Positions 17,910 to 26,786 of a DNA stretch of 64,000 nt are shown here, piece after piece. The number at the start of each line of letters is the position of its first letter. Positions within the stretch are counted from its first letter, which is position 1. Location of the stretch: the NCBI RefSeq assembly GCF_030848395.1, contig NZ_JAVDBT010000001.1, positions 62,001 through 126,000 of the forward strand, in the 5' to 3' direction. The stretch comes from Pseudogemmobacter lacusdianii. GTDB lineage: Bacteria > Pseudomonadota > Alphaproteobacteria > Rhodobacterales > Rhodobacteraceae. A model generated the notes under the pieces. It searched no databases. It was not told the DNA's origin and was given only the letters and a program-made list of their open reading frames with translations. The position numbers and the translations under genes are program-made.

Positions 17910-17923
17910 TTGATGCAGATCAA
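17910..17923. promoter_or_regulatory. Perfect FNR/FnrL-type box
   Basis: TTGAT-GCAG-ATCAA matches the FNR consensus TTGAT-N4-ATCAA in all ten fixed bases. Its centre is about 66 bp upstream of the DUF6455 start codon on the minus strand, and it is 30 bp beyond the stop of the M48 gene, so DUF6455 is the likely target. Confidence 0.75.
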
Positions 17924-17952
17924 GCAGTTACGGCTTTCTGAACGGGGGCGTC

Positions 17953-18645
17953 TTAGCTGCCGCTCGCACGGGCGACGACCTCAGCCACCACCGCTTTGCG
18001 GCGGGCATTGGGCGGATGGCTGTTGAGAAAACCTTGGCCCGGATCGGGCAGCCGGTCGAAAAACCGGGCGCCGATGATGGGATCATAGCCCGCCCGCAGC
18101 GCGATGGCACTGCCAAGCGCGTCGGCCTCAAGCTCAAACTCTTGCGCATAACGCATCGCACCGATGTCGGCGCCGATGGCTTGAGCTTGGAGGATTTCTT
18201 CGGGCGTCCAGCCGCCTTGCGCTGCCAAAACGCCGGCGAGCATCGCTCCGGCTTGGGCACTTTCCAGCCGCCGGGGGATGTGGCCCGCGATGTGATGGGC
18301 TGATTCGTGGCCCATGACGAAGGCCAGTTCATCCGCGTTGCGCGCCATTTTGATCAGCGAGAGGGTGAAGACCACATAGGGCCGGCCGCGTCCGTCCAGC
18401 GTTTGAAAGGCGTTGGGGGCTTGGCCGGGGCGGTCATCGACGGCGATCTGGATATCGCAATTCTTTGGGCCGCGGCGCAATTCTCGGCAAAAGGCCTCGG
18501 CAACCGGTTCAATCCGGGCTGCGACGGCAACAAAACGGGCCTCGGCGCTGTCGGGGCGGGGCGTGGGGAGCGGCTCCACTGGGCTTGCGCAGGCGGCAAG
18601 GCCGAGAAGGCTGAGGAGGGCGGCGAACGGGCGGAACACGGACAT
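17953..18645 (-). CDS. M48-family metalloprotease lipoprotein
   Basis: The 230-residue protein has a lipoprotein signal ending in LLGLAAC (Cys about residue 19), then the zinc protease motif VMGHESAHHIAGH (HExxH) and the downstream Glu ligand in QEFELEADALGSAIALRAGYDP. This is the compact M48 type, similar to the core of BepA/LoiP, without a TPR domain. It probably acts in the periplasm on misfolded outer-membrane proteins or stays attached to the outer membrane. The C-terminal SHPPNARRKAVV fits the family's 'HP....R' block. Confidence 0.9.
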   Translation of the reverse strand: MSVFRPFAALLSLLGLAACASPVEPLPTPRPDSAEARFVAVAARIEPVAEAFCRELRRGPKNCDIQIAVDDRPGQAPNAFQTLDGRGRPYVVFTLSLIKMARNADELAFVMGHESAHHIAGHIPRRLESAQAGAMLAGVLAAQGGWTPEEILQAQAIGADIGAMRYAQEFELEADALGSAIALRAGYDPIIGARFFDRLPDPGQGFLNSHPPNARRKAVVAEVVARASGS

Positions 18646-18898
18646 TCAAGACCAAGAAAATGCGCGAAGAGGGGAGCCTGGGCCGCTTTGTCGGCGCGAT
18701 CGCGGCCTTAGGCTGGCTCAGCTTAACAGCTTCTGGAAGGCGCGTGGAAGCCCCGCTCACGCAAGCGTCAGTCCGGGTCATCGCAGTCATGTGATGCGGC
18801 GGTCTGCTGCGCTTGCTTGCCGAGACTCCGGCCCGGCTTTAGGATTTTTAACGATTTATAACGCTTCATAATTCATAAACCTAGAAAGTGGGGCGCCG

Positions 18899-20872
18899 AT
18901 GCGGTGGCTGTTGCGGGCAGTTGGGGCTTTGGTGGTGCTGGCTGTGCTGGCGGTGGGGGTTTTACTGTTGATCCCCTCGGAACGGATTGCGCAGACGGCG
19001 GCAGCCGAATTTGAACGGCTGACCGGCCGCGCCTTGCAGATCGAAGGCAAAGTCTCGGCCCAGTTTTGGCCGGTCTTAGGCGTGACGACCGGGCCGGTGA
19101 GCATTGCCAATGCGGAGTGGTCCGAAGCTGGGCCGATGCTGCGTGCCGACAGTTTAACCATTGAATTCAATGCCTCGGCCTTGCTGGGAGGCGAGGTGAA
19201 AGTGCTGGGCCTGCGCGCCGAGCGGCCGCAGATCCTGCTTGAGCGGGCCAAGGATGGTCGCGAGAATTGGGTCTTTGGCGGCGGCGGTGCGGCAGGTGAG
19301 GTCAGCGCTGAGACGCCCGGAGTGGGGCGGTCCTACACTTTGGAAGAGGGGCTGATCCGCAACGGCACTTTGCGCTTCATTGACCATTCCACGGGCCGCG
19401 ATGTGGCTTTGGATGCGGTGGATTTGCGGTTGGCGATCCCGGATTTTGCCGGGGCTTTCACCCTGACCGCCTCGGCGCTGTTGCAGGGCCATGCAGTCAG
19501 CTTGGCGGCTGAAGCGGGGGCGTTTTCCACTTTCACGGAAGGGCGCGTGGTGCCGGTGACGCTGTCGGCCAAGGTCGGCGGCTCTTCCTTGCGCTTTGAA
19601 GGGCGCGGCGGCTGGCAGCCGATGGCGGCCGAGGGGGCGTTGGTGGCAGATCTGTCGGATCTGGCCACTGTGGCGGCTTTGGCGGGCGCGGCGACGCCGG
19701 AACTGCCGCAAGGCTTGGGCAAGACCGGCATCGGCCTTGAGGGGCAGCTGACGCTGGATGGCAAGGGCGCGGCCTATCTGCGCTCGGCCACTTTGCGGGC
19801 CGATGGCAATGTGTTGACGGGGGATCTGGACCTTAAACCCGGCAAGGACCGGCCCAAGCTTTCGGCACAACTGGCGGCGCAAAGCCTGTCGCTGACCGGA
19901 CTTGGCGGCGGGCAGGGCGGTGGCGCCAGCGGCGGCATGAAGGCCGAAGGCTGGCCGACCGAGAGGATCGATGTTTCGGGCCTTGGCATTGTTGATGCCG
20001 AACTGGCTTTGGTCGCTGGCGCGGTTGATCTGGGGCTGGTGAAGCTGGGCGAGACCCGTGTGGTGATGACCCTGGACCGATCCCGCGCCGTGTTCGATAT
20101 TCGCAAATTATCGGCTTACGGTGGCGCGATCACGGGGGAATTTGTTGTAAATGGACGCGGCGGGCTCTCTGTCGGCGGCAAGCTCTCGCTGGCGGGGATG
20201 CAGATGCAGCCCTTGTTGATGGATGTCTCGGGCTGGGATCGGCTGATCGCGCAGGGCAATCTGACCTTCAATTTCCTTGGCGTCGGCAATTCGATGGATG
20301 AGATCATGGCGGGGCTGAAGGGCGATGGCGCTTTGTCGCTGGGGCAGGGTGAGCTGAAGGGGCTGGACATTGCCGGCATGTTGCAGCGGTTGGACGCAAG
20401 CTATGTGGGCGAGGGGCAGCGGACGATCTTTGACGGGATCGCCGCCAGTTTCACCATCGCAGACGGGGTCTTGTCGAACAGGGATTTGCAGCTGATTGCA
20501 CCTTATGTCACCGCAACTGGCGCGGGTGAGGTCGATCTCGGCGCGCGGCGGCTGAGCTACCGGCTGCGACCGACGGCTTTGGCGGGCGCGGATGGTTCGG
20601 GCGGGGTGATGGTGCCTTTGGTGATCACCGGGCCGTGGTCGGATCTCAGCTTCCGGCTGGATCTGGAATCGATTGCGCGCGAGAAGATGGAGGCCGAGGC
20701 CAAAGAGGCGGAAGCCCGCGCCAAGGCCGCGCTGGAGGCCAAGCTGCGCGACGATTTCGGCGTTGAAGCGCTGGAAGGCGAGGGGCTGTCAGATGCCGCC
20801 CGCCGCCGCGCGCGCGAGGCTTTGGACAGTGAAGCGCGGCGGATGCTTGAGGGCATTTTGGGCGGCGATTAA
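18899..20872 (+). CDS. AsmA family protein
   Basis: The 657-residue envelope protein starts with a membrane anchor (residues 5-27), followed by a long beta-rich region typical of AsmA: IPSERIAQTAAAEFERLTGRALQIEG, then WPVLGVTTGPVSIANAEWS, and near the C-terminus NLTFNFLGVGNSMDEIMAGLKGDGALSLGQGELKGLDI. AsmA-like proteins form lipid-conducting bridges between inner and outer membrane. The C-terminus is a highly charged Ala/Glu/Arg helix (about residues 595-650). It stands alone with a strong terminator behind it. Confidence 0.9.
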   Translation: MRWLLRAVGALVVLAVLAVGVLLLIPSERIAQTAAAEFERLTGRALQIEGKVSAQFWPVLGVTTGPVSIANAEWSEAGPMLRADSLTIEFNASALLGGEVKVLGLRAERPQILLERAKDGRENWVFGGGGAAGEVSAETPGVGRSYTLEEGLIRNGTLRFIDHSTGRDVALDAVDLRLAIPDFAGAFTLTASALLQGHAVSLAAEAGAFSTFTEGRVVPVTLSAKVGGSSLRFEGRGGWQPMAAEGALVADLSDLATVAALAGAATPELPQGLGKTGIGLEGQLTLDGKGAAYLRSATLRADGNVLTGDLDLKPGKDRPKLSAQLAAQSLSLTGLGGGQGGGASGGMKAEGWPTERIDVSGLGIVDAELALVAGAVDLGLVKLGETRVVMTLDRSRAVFDIRKLSAYGGAITGEFVVNGRGGLSVGGKLSLAGMQMQPLLMDVSGWDRLIAQGNLTFNFLGVGNSMDEIMAGLKGDGALSLGQGELKGLDIAGMLQRLDASYVGEGQRTIFDGIAASFTIADGVLSNRDLQLIAPYVTATGAGEVDLGARRLSYRLRPTALAGADGSGGVMVPLVITGPWSDLSFRLDLESIAREKMEAEAKEAEARAKAALEAKLRDDFGVEALEGEGLSDAARRRAREALDSEARRMLEGILGGD

Positions 20873-20906
20873 GCCGCCCTTGAGGTGCAAATATCTGATC
20901 AAAAAG

Positions 20907-20941
20907 AAAAACCCGCGCAAGCATGGCTTGCGCGGGTTTTT
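20907..20941. terminator. Strong bidirectional terminator
   Basis: AAAAACCCGCGCAAGC (20907-20922) pairs perfectly with GCTTGCGCGGGTTTTT (20926-20941) around a 3-nt loop. A- and T-runs at the two ends let it serve asmA and the convergent gcrA. Confidence 0.95.
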
Positions 20942-20961
20942 CTCTTCGGTTTGGCGAGACC

Positions 20962-21597
20962 CTAGCGGCGACGGTCGCGACGCGCGCTCATCGGCTGGAA
21001 GGCGACGCCGACATGCGCCTCGCAATAGGGTTTGCCGGGCAAGCTCGGCAGGCCGCAGAACCAGAAATCATCCGTCGCCGGATCGCCGATCGGCCATTTG
21101 CAGGTGCGCTCGGTCAGCTCCATCAGGGTCAGCTTGCGGGCGCGCTTTTCCACCTCGCGCACCGAGGCCAGAGCTTCGGGCGAGATTTCATTCAAGCTTG
21201 GCTGCGGCGGCAGCGGCTGGCCCGCGATGATGATCGCCTTGCGCATCGGGATCGGCAAAGCCGTGACCGGAGGCACCGGATTGGCCGCCACAGGGGCGGG
21301 CGCGGGGCGTTCAACGGGCGCGCGCGGGGCGACCGGCTCGGGCTTCGGGGCCACCGGCTCGGCCTTCGGAGCAACAGGAGGCTCGACTCGTGGCGGGGCC
21401 GCAGCCGGAGCCGCTGCGGCGGGCGCCGCTTCGTCTTCTTCCTTGCCGCCGACGCGGTTCGACAGGCCCAGCCGGTGCACCTTGCCAATCACCGCATTGC
21501 GGGTCACGCCGCCCAGCTCTTTGGCAATCTGGCTGGCCGACTGGCCTTCGGCCCACATGCGCTTGAGCGTCTCGACGCGCTCGTCGGTCCAGGACAT
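20962..21597 (-). CDS. gcrA: Cell-cycle regulator GcrA
   Basis: GcrA is an alphaproteobacterial transcription factor that binds sigma70-RNA polymerase and CcrM-methylated GANTC promoters. The N-terminal DNA-binding domain MSWTDERVETLKRMWAEG, then SASQIAKELGGVTRNAVIGKVHRLGL, is diagnostic. The centre is a Pro/Ala-rich linker (about residues 55-115). The C-terminal sigma-binding part has TCKWPIGDPATDDFWFCG and KPYCEAH, with Cys residues placed as in the family. The linker is long, for 211 residues in all (Caulobacter GcrA has about 173). Confidence 0.96.
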   Translation of the reverse strand: MSWTDERVETLKRMWAEGQSASQIAKELGGVTRNAVIGKVHRLGLSNRVGGKEEDEAAPAAAAPAAAPPRVEPPVAPKAEPVAPKPEPVAPRAPVERPAPAPVAANPVPPVTALPIPMRKAIIIAGQPLPPQPSLNEISPEALASVREVEKRARKLTLMELTERTCKWPIGDPATDDFWFCGLPSLPGKPYCEAHVGVAFQPMSARRDRRR

Positions 21598-22095
21598 CTG
21601 TCTCTCCGCCTGTCTGAGGTTGGGGGCATCTTATCCTCTTGCCGAGGGGGGCCGCAAGGGCGGGTCGTGCCGCTAATTGCGCGCAAACGTCAGGTTCACC
21701 AAGAAATTCGGAGTTTAGCCGCCGATGGTCTGGCGGCCGCGGGCGGTGTTGGCCAGTGAAGGGCTTGTGAAAGAAGGCCGGGGAGGCTTGGCCCCCCGGC
21801 CGCGCCAGGGGATGTTTACGTTCTGCAAACCGCAAGAGTTGCGGCTTTTTCAGAGCCTACTGACCCCGCCCGAGGCATCTTACACCGGCAAGACGCGGAA
21901 TCATCTTTTCCTGAAGGCGCGGTTGCGTTATGCGGGCGGCATGACCAGCGCGCCCTACATCGCCCTCTTCCGACGCCGATAATACGGCTGGTCCCCGTTT
22001 GCGCGGCTGATGAAGCCTGCAAACACCTCTTCCAGACATTGACAGATCAATTCGCCCGGGCCTACGCCTAGGGCTTCCGTCTTAAGGAATTCAAG
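21598..22095. other. 498-bp intergenic region between gcrA and argD
   Basis: The two genes diverge, so their promoters should be here. I see no convincing gene. A GC-rich hairpin GGCCGGGG (21776-21783) / CCCCGGCC (21794-21801) resembles the palindromic arm of the dispersed repeat family but lacks the AAATACTCC part. A small open frame at 21725-21982 has no ribosome-binding site or recognisable family. Confidence 0.5.
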
Positions 22096-23286
22096 ATGAT
22101 CGCTCCCGTCCTGCCAACCTATAACCGCGCGCCTTTGTCGTTTCAGACCGGGCAAGGCTGCTGGCTGACTGCAACGGATGGGCGACGTTTCCTCGATTTG
22201 GGCTCGGGCATCGCCGTCAACGCCTTGGGCCATGCCCCGCGTGAACTGGTGCAGGTCCTGACCGAGCAGGCACAGAAGCTCTGGCATGTCTCGAACATCT
22301 ATACGATCCCCGAGCAAGAGCGGCTGGCCGCTTTGCTGGTCGAGCGCAGCTTTGCCGATACGGTGTTCTTCACAAATTCGGGTACCGAGACGGCGGAACT
22401 GGCGATCAAAATGGCGCGCCGCTTCCATTATGAGAAGGGCCAGCCCGAGCGGATCGAGATCCTGGCCTTTGAAGGCGCCTTCCACGGCCGCTCGACCGGG
22501 GCGATTGCGGCGGCGGGTTCCGAGAAAATGGTGAAGGGCTTCGGGCCTTTGATGCCGGGCTTCCGGCAATTGGCTTGGGGCGATATTGAGGCGGCAACGG
22601 CCGCGATCACCGAGCAAACCTGTGCGGTGATGATTGAGCCGGTGCAGGGCGAGGGCGGTATTCGCCCGGCGGGTGACGCGATGCTCAAAGCGCTGCGTGA
22701 ACGCTGCGATGCCACCGGCACTTTGCTGATCTTCGATGAAGTTCAATGCGGTGTCGGCCGCACCGGCAAGCTTTTCGCGCAAGAATGGTCGGGCGTCGCT
22801 CCCGATATCATGATGGTCGCCAAGGGCATCGGCGGTGGCTTCCCGCTGGGCGCGGTCTTGGCCAAAGAGGCCGCAGCGGTTGGCATGGGCGCGGGCACGC
22901 ATGGCTCCACCTATGGCGGCAACCCCCTCGGTTGCGCGGTGGGCGCCAAAGTGATCGAGATCATCTCGGCCCCCGCCTTCTTGGCCGAGGTCAACCGCAA
23001 GGCCGGTCTCTTCCGCCAAGGGCTTGAGGCACTGGTCGCAAGCCATCCCGATGTCCTTGAAGCCGTGCGGGGCGAGGGGCTGATGCTGGGGCTGAAGTGC
23101 AAGATCCCGAGCGGGGATCTTGTCGCGGCGGGCTATGACGCGGGCGTTCTCACGGTCGCGGCGGCGGATAATGTCTTGCGCCTTCTGCCCGCCCTTAACA
23201 TCCCCGATGTGGATATTGCCGAGGCGCTCACCCGCCTTGATCTGGCCTGCAGTACGGCCGGCAAAGCCGCAAACGTTTCATCTTGA
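22096..23286 (+). CDS. argD: Acetylornithine aminotransferase
   Basis: ArgD is a PLP enzyme of arginine synthesis converting N-acetylglutamate semialdehyde to N-acetylornithine. The 396 residues have the class III aminotransferase blocks FFTNSGTETAELAIKMARR, EGAFHGRSTGAIAAAG, LIFDEVQCGVGRTGKLFA and MMVAKGIGGGFPLGAVLA with the Schiff-base Lys243. It is followed by argF after 65 bp. The last codons and the stop (TCA TCT TGA) lie inside repeat R5, so the C-terminal end appears to be set by the repeat. Confidence 0.95.
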   Translation: MIAPVLPTYNRAPLSFQTGQGCWLTATDGRRFLDLGSGIAVNALGHAPRELVQVLTEQAQKLWHVSNIYTIPEQERLAALLVERSFADTVFFTNSGTETAELAIKMARRFHYEKGQPERIEILAFEGAFHGRSTGAIAAAGSEKMVKGFGPLMPGFRQLAWGDIEAATAAITEQTCAVMIEPVQGEGGIRPAGDAMLKALRERCDATGTLLIFDEVQCGVGRTGKLFAQEWSGVAPDIMMVAKGIGGGFPLGAVLAKEAAAVGMGAGTHGSTYGGNPLGCAVGAKVIEIISAPAFLAEVNRKAGLFRQGLEALVASHPDVLEAVRGEGLMLGLKCKIPSGDLVAAGYDAGVLTVAAADNVLRLLPALNIPDVDIAEALTRLDLACSTAGKAANVSS

Positions 23287-23327
23287 TCCAAATACTCCAC
23301 GGGGGTCCGGGGGTGTGAAACCCCCGG
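23276..23327 (+). repeat. Dispersed palindromic intergenic repeat, copy R5
   Basis: TTTCATCTTGATC, CAAATACTCC, a short spacer, GGGGGTCC and the hairpin CCGGGGGT ... ACCCCCGG ending at 23327. The first 11 bases form the 3' end and stop codon of argD; the rest fills most of the argD-argF gap. Confidence 0.85.
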
Positions 23328-23351
23328 CTGCCGCTAGAAAAGCGAAACAAC

Positions 23352-24278
23352 ATGAACCACTTTCTTGATATCCACAAAACCGATGCCGCCCAGTTGCGCG
23401 GCATGATCGATGCCGCCCATGCCATGAAAGCCGCCCGCAAGGGCCGGCCGAAAGGCGCGCCGGATGATGACCAGCCGCTCAAGGGCCATATGGTCGCGCT
23501 GATCTTCGAAAAGCCCTCGACCCGCACTCGTGTGTCTTTTGACGTCGGCGTGCGCCAGTTGGGCGGCGAGACCATGGTGCTCTCGGGCAAGGAAATGCAG
23601 CTTGGGCATGGCGAGACCATTGCCGATACCGCCCGGGTGCTGTCGCGCTATGTTGACCTCATCATGATCCGCACCTTTGAGGAGGCCACGCTCCTTGAGA
23701 TGGCCGAACATGCCACGGTGCCGGTGATCAACGGCCTGACCAACCGCACCCATCCCTGCCAGATCATGGCCGATGTGATGACCTATGAAGAGCATCGCGG
23801 TCCGATTGCCGGCAAGAAGGTGGTCTGGTGTGGCGATGGCAATAACGTCGCCGCAAGCTTCCTGCATGCGGCTGGGCAATTTGGCTTTGACTTCACCTTC
23901 ACTGGCCCGGAAACCCTTGATCCGGAAGATAAGTTCATCCAGTTCGCGCGGGAAAAGGGCAGCAAGGTCACCATCCAGCGCGATCCTTTCACCGCCGTGG
24001 AAGGCGCTGATCTGGTGGTCACCGACACTTGGGTCTCGATGCATGACCCCGAGAGTGCCAAAGAGCGCCGCCACAACCAGCTGCGCCCCTATCAGGTGAA
24101 TGAGCAGCTGATGAGCCGCGCCAAATCCGACGCATTGTTCATGCATTGCCTGCCCGCGCATCGCAATGATGAGGCGACCTCGGCGGTGATGGACGGCCCG
24201 CATTCGGTGATCTTCGATGAGGCTGAAAACCGCCTCCATGCGCAAAAAGCCGTGATGCGCTGGTGCCTTGGCGGCTGA
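23352..24278 (+). CDS. argF: Ornithine carbamoyltransferase
   Basis: ArgF joins carbamoyl phosphate and ornithine to citrulline. The 308 residues contain the carbamoyl-phosphate site [15 protein letters not shown], the [14 protein letters not shown] block, [14 protein letters not shown], the ornithine-loop region [11 protein letters not shown] and [20 protein letters not shown]. It forms an operon with argD, and carB elsewhere in the window supplies the carbamoyl phosphate. The ribosome-binding site before the ATG is weak. Confidence 0.97.
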   Translation: MNHFLDIHKTDAAQLRGMIDAAHAMKAARKGRPKGAPDDDQPLKGHMVALIFEKPSTRTRVSFDVGVRQLGGETMVLSGKEMQLGHGETIADTARVLSRYVDLIMIRTFEEATLLEMAEHATVPVINGLTNRTHPCQIMADVMTYEEHRGPIAGKKVVWCGDGNNVAASFLHAAGQFGFDFTFTGPETLDPEDKFIQFAREKGSKVTIQRDPFTAVEGADLVVTDTWVSMHDPESAKERRHNQLRPYQVNEQLMSRAKSDALFMHCLPAHRNDEATSAVMDGPHSVIFDEAENRLHAQKAVMRWCLGG

Positions 24279-24301
24279 GCGATCATAGAGCAAGGTAGCG
24301 G

Positions 24302-24331
24302 ACGGCCAGCCTGCAAGGGGCTGGCCGTTTC
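24302..24331 (+). terminator. Rho-independent terminator after argF
   Basis: ACGGCCAGCC (24302-24311) pairs with GGCTGGCCGT (24319-24328) around a 7-nt loop, followed by TTTCCGTTT. Confidence 0.85.
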
Positions 24332-24399
24332 CGTTTCACCCTTGCGCCTGCGGCCCATTGCGGCACGATAGCGCCGAGCCCATTTACCGGAGCATAAGC

Positions 24400-24900
24400 A
24401 TGATGCACGCGCTTTCCGTCCTGACCTTTGATCGCTTCTTGGCGGGCCTCTCTGGCCTTCTGAGCAAGGCCGAGGCGCATTGTGAGGCGCGCAAGATCAC
24501 CCCCGATGCCATCCTGCAATTTCGGCTTTTCCCCGATATGTTTCCGCTGACCGCGCAGGTGCAACTGGCTTGCGACTTTGCCGCGCGCGCCTCGGCACGG
24601 CTCGCCGGCATCACCCCGCGTAAATTCGAGGATACCGAGAGCAGCTTTGCCGAGCTGCAAGCCCGGATCGCGCTGGCACGCGACTATATCGCCAGCTTTG
24701 ATCCTGCGCTTTACGAAGAAGCGGGGGAGCGGGTCGTCACCTTCCCCTCAGCCGGGCGTGAGATGCAAATGGCGGGGCGCGATTACCTGTCGCTTTATGC
24801 GGTGCCGCAGTTCTACTTCCACCTGACCACCGCCTATAACATCCTGCGCCACAACGGGATTGAGGTCGGCAAGGCCGATTTCATGGGGGTCGCGGCCTAA
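24400..24900 (+). CDS. DUF1993 family protein
   Basis: The 166-residue product is a typical DUF1993 member: LTFDRFLAGLSGLLSKAEAH, then LFPDMFPLTAQVQLACDFAARASARLAG, FEDTESSFAELQARIALARDYI and a C-terminal YLSLYAVPQFYFHLTTAYNILRHNGIEVGK with FMG near the end. The fold is probably a four-helix bundle like DinB. GGAG at 24389-24392 precedes the ATG. It shares the pattern of the gene at 9092, but is longer in the middle. The function is unknown, and it has its own terminator-separated position after argF. Confidence 0.92.
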   Translation: MMHALSVLTFDRFLAGLSGLLSKAEAHCEARKITPDAILQFRLFPDMFPLTAQVQLACDFAARASARLAGITPRKFEDTESSFAELQARIALARDYIASFDPALYEEAGERVVTFPSAGREMQMAGRDYLSLYAVPQFYFHLTTAYNILRHNGIEVGKADFMGVAA

Positions 24901-24907
24901 GGTGCCA

Positions 24908-24956
24908 AGCGGCGGTTGGACCGCCTTGGCCGGCCAAAGGGGGGCGGGGGGGGGCG
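24908..24956. repeat. Hairpin and G-run between convergent genes
   Basis: CCAAG..GCGG pairs with CCGCCTTGG across 24905-24929, then a run G6-C-G9-C-GG follows at 24939-24956. The G-run could fold into a quadruplex on one strand. It separates the DUF1993 gene from the MFS gene. Confidence 0.45.
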
Positions 24957-24982
24957 GTCTTTCGCGCCCCTGCCTTTGAAGA

Positions 24983-26176
24983 TCAAGCCAGCTTCTCGGC
25001 CTGCGGCCCGCTGACCTTTTGCAGCTCATCCGCGCGCGCAGCCCGGCCGGCATTGGCGGTGACAACCAAAAGCAAGAGCGCCAAGCCGGCATAGGTGGGC
25101 CGGTAGCCCAGATGCTCGGCAAGCCAGCCGATCGAGGAGGGCGCGATCAGGATGCCCGCGTAACCCACCATCGTCACAGTGGAAATTGCGGTGCCCGCAG
25201 CGTGGCCGGGATAGTTGCCCGCAGCTGAAAACATGATGGGCACCATATTGGCCACGCCCAACCCCGCCAGCACAAAGCCGAAAAGCGCCACATAGGGATG
25301 CGGGGCAGCAGCGGCAATCACCAGACCCGCCGCGCCCAACAGGCCCGAGATCTGCAAGGTCCGCACCGCGCCAAAACGGTTGCGCAGACCGTCTCCCATA
25401 AAGCGCATCACCGCCATCGCGCCCGAGAAGAAGGCAAAGCCAAGGCCAGCAGTGAAGGGGCTCGCCATGAGTTCTTTGCCCAAATAAAGCGCGGCCCAGT
25501 CGAGCACGGCCCCTTCGGGCACCATGCAAAACAGCGCCATGATGCCCAAGAGCCAAAGGCCGGTATCGCGCGGCAAAAGCGCACCGCGGGGCTGGGCTTG
25601 GCTGGTTTGCGGCTGCGGCGGCTCACCGCGCAGATGGGGCAATGCGGTGAGGATCATCACAGCTGCCAAGGCTGCGATGACCAAAGCTTGGGTTGTTGCG
25701 CCCGCTTGGGCAATGAGGAAGCTTCCCAAGGTGCCCCCGACAAAGCCGCCCAAGCTCCAAAATCCATGCGACGAGGACATGATCGCGCGGCCGAGCCTGC
25801 GCTCAACTTCCACAGCATTGGCGTTCATCGCCACATCCATTGAGCCGACGAAGCCGCCAAAGATCGCCATCGCCAAGGCCACGGTCCAAAGCGAAGGCGC
25901 AAGGACAACCAGCGGCAGCACAGGAATCACCGCCAGAGCAAACATCCGCAACACCGGCACCGAGCCATAGCGCCCGATCAGCCGTCCGGTGAACAGCATT
26001 GACGTCACCGCCCCCAATCCCAAGATCAAGATCAGCCCGCCGAGCAGGGTCTCGCCAATCTGGTGGCGCGGCAACAAAAGCGGGATCTGCGGCGCCCAAG
26101 CCCCCATCAATGCGCCATTGCTGGCAAACATCGCAGCCATCGCGATCCGGGCTTTCTTGGCGTCTTGCGGGGTCAT
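24983..26176 (-). CDS. MFS transporter, YbjJ/fucose-permease-like
   Basis: The 397-residue protein has 12 predicted membrane helices in two halves. The first half shows FASNGALMGAWAPQIPLLLPRH after helix 1 and TGRLIGRYGSVPVLRMF, the MFS loop 2-3 motif. FVGSMDVAMNANAVEVERRLGR and SSSHGFWSLGGFVGG are typical of the YbjJ-like branch. The second half has FMGDGLRNRFGAVRTLQ. The substrate is unknown. It is a single gene, convergent with DUF1993. Confidence 0.88.
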   Translation of the reverse strand: MTPQDAKKARIAMAAMFASNGALMGAWAPQIPLLLPRHQIGETLLGGLILILGLGAVTSMLFTGRLIGRYGSVPVLRMFALAVIPVLPLVVLAPSLWTVALAMAIFGGFVGSMDVAMNANAVEVERRLGRAIMSSSHGFWSLGGFVGGTLGSFLIAQAGATTQALVIAALAAVMILTALPHLRGEPPQPQTSQAQPRGALLPRDTGLWLLGIMALFCMVPEGAVLDWAALYLGKELMASPFTAGLGFAFFSGAMAVMRFMGDGLRNRFGAVRTLQISGLLGAAGLVIAAAAPHPYVALFGFVLAGLGVANMVPIMFSAAGNYPGHAAGTAISTVTMVGYAGILIAPSSIGWLAEHLGYRPTYAGLALLLLVVTANAGRAARADELQKVSGPQAEKLA

Positions 26177-26365
26177 CTGGGCCTCCTGAGGGTCAGCGAG
26201 GCATATCGCCCCCCTTGGTGAAGGGGAAGGGGAGGGCGCAGCCTATGGGAAAGCTGGCTCCGGACCTGTGGCATCTTATGCAGCGTGAAAGCGGCAAAGG
26301 TCGCGGCTTTGGCCGGACTGGGATGCCGCTGGCGGGGATAGATGAGTGCTGAAAGACAACCCCCT
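26177..26365. other. Upstream region of the MFS gene
   Basis: No gene seen. Together with repeat R6 and the rpmB terminator it makes up the 322-bp gap between the MFS gene and rpmB. It must hold the MFS promoter, but no clear -35/-10 pair stands out. Confidence 0.4.
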
Positions 26366-26409
26366 CTTTCAGAACAGAAATATCCTGTGGGGCCGGGGGC
26401 AAAGCCCGG
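26366..26409 (+). repeat. Dispersed palindromic intergenic repeat, copy R6
   Basis: CTTTCAGAAC, GAAATATCCTG, TGGGGCC and the hairpin CCGGG ... CCCGG ending at 26409. It is on the opposite strand to both flanking genes. Confidence 0.75.
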
Positions 26410-26443
26410 TCTTTGACCCGGCCCGCTGGTCTTTGCGCATGCG

Positions 26444-26478
26444 AAAGGCCCCGCCGGGTCGCGACCGGCGGGGCCTTT
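26444..26478 (-). terminator. Terminator of rpmB
   Basis: AAAGGCCCCGCCGG (26444-26457) pairs perfectly with CCGGCGGGGCCTTT (26465-26478) around a 7-nt loop. It lies 20 bp beyond the rpmB stop on the minus strand. Confidence 0.85.
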
Positions 26479-26498
26479 ACTTAAATCGCCTAGAAGGC

Positions 26499-26786
26499 TT
26501 AGGCCGCAGCCTGAGCTTTTTCGATCTCGCGCTTGATTTTCAGCGCAGCGGTCGACAGCTCTTCGTCTTTCGACTTGGCAAGGAAGGCGTCCAGACCACC
26601 GCGGTGGTCAACGGTGCGCAGAGCGGCAGCCGAGATGCGCAGCTGGAAAGCTTTGCCGAGCGTATCCGAGATCAGCGAGATCTCGTTGAGGTTCGGCAAG
26701 AACCGGCGACGGGTCTTGTTGTTGGCGTGGCTGATGGTGTTGCCGGACATCGGGCCTTTGCCCGTAAGTTCGCAGACGCGCGACAT
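26499..26786 (-). CDS. rpmB: Ribosomal protein bL28
   Basis: The 95-residue protein of the large ribosomal subunit starts [20 protein letters not shown] and continues with [17 protein letters not shown], the bL28 signature; the C-terminal extension to about 95 residues is usual in alphaproteobacteria. The ATG at 26786 fits all family starts; a longer in-frame extension is not real. It is a single gene with its own terminator, without rpmG next to it. Confidence 0.98.
   Translation of the reverse strand: MSRVCELTGKGPMSGNTISHANNKTRRRFLPNLNEISLISDTLGKAFQLRISAAALRTVDHRGGLDAFLAKSKDEELSTAALKIKREIEKAQAAA

Noticed and set aside
21725-21982. 85-codon plus-strand frame in the gcrA-argD gap
   Set aside because: No ribosome-binding site, no known family, and it crosses a GC hairpin.
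22040-22060. TTGAC..ATCAA before argD as an FNR box
   Set aside because: The spacing between half-sites is wrong (TTGACAGATCAA) and one half is mismatched.
23276-23327. Repeat R5 as a simple Rho-independent terminator of argD
   Set aside because: The hairpin is not followed by a T-run, argF is on the same transcript direction, and related copies occur in both orientations elsewhere.
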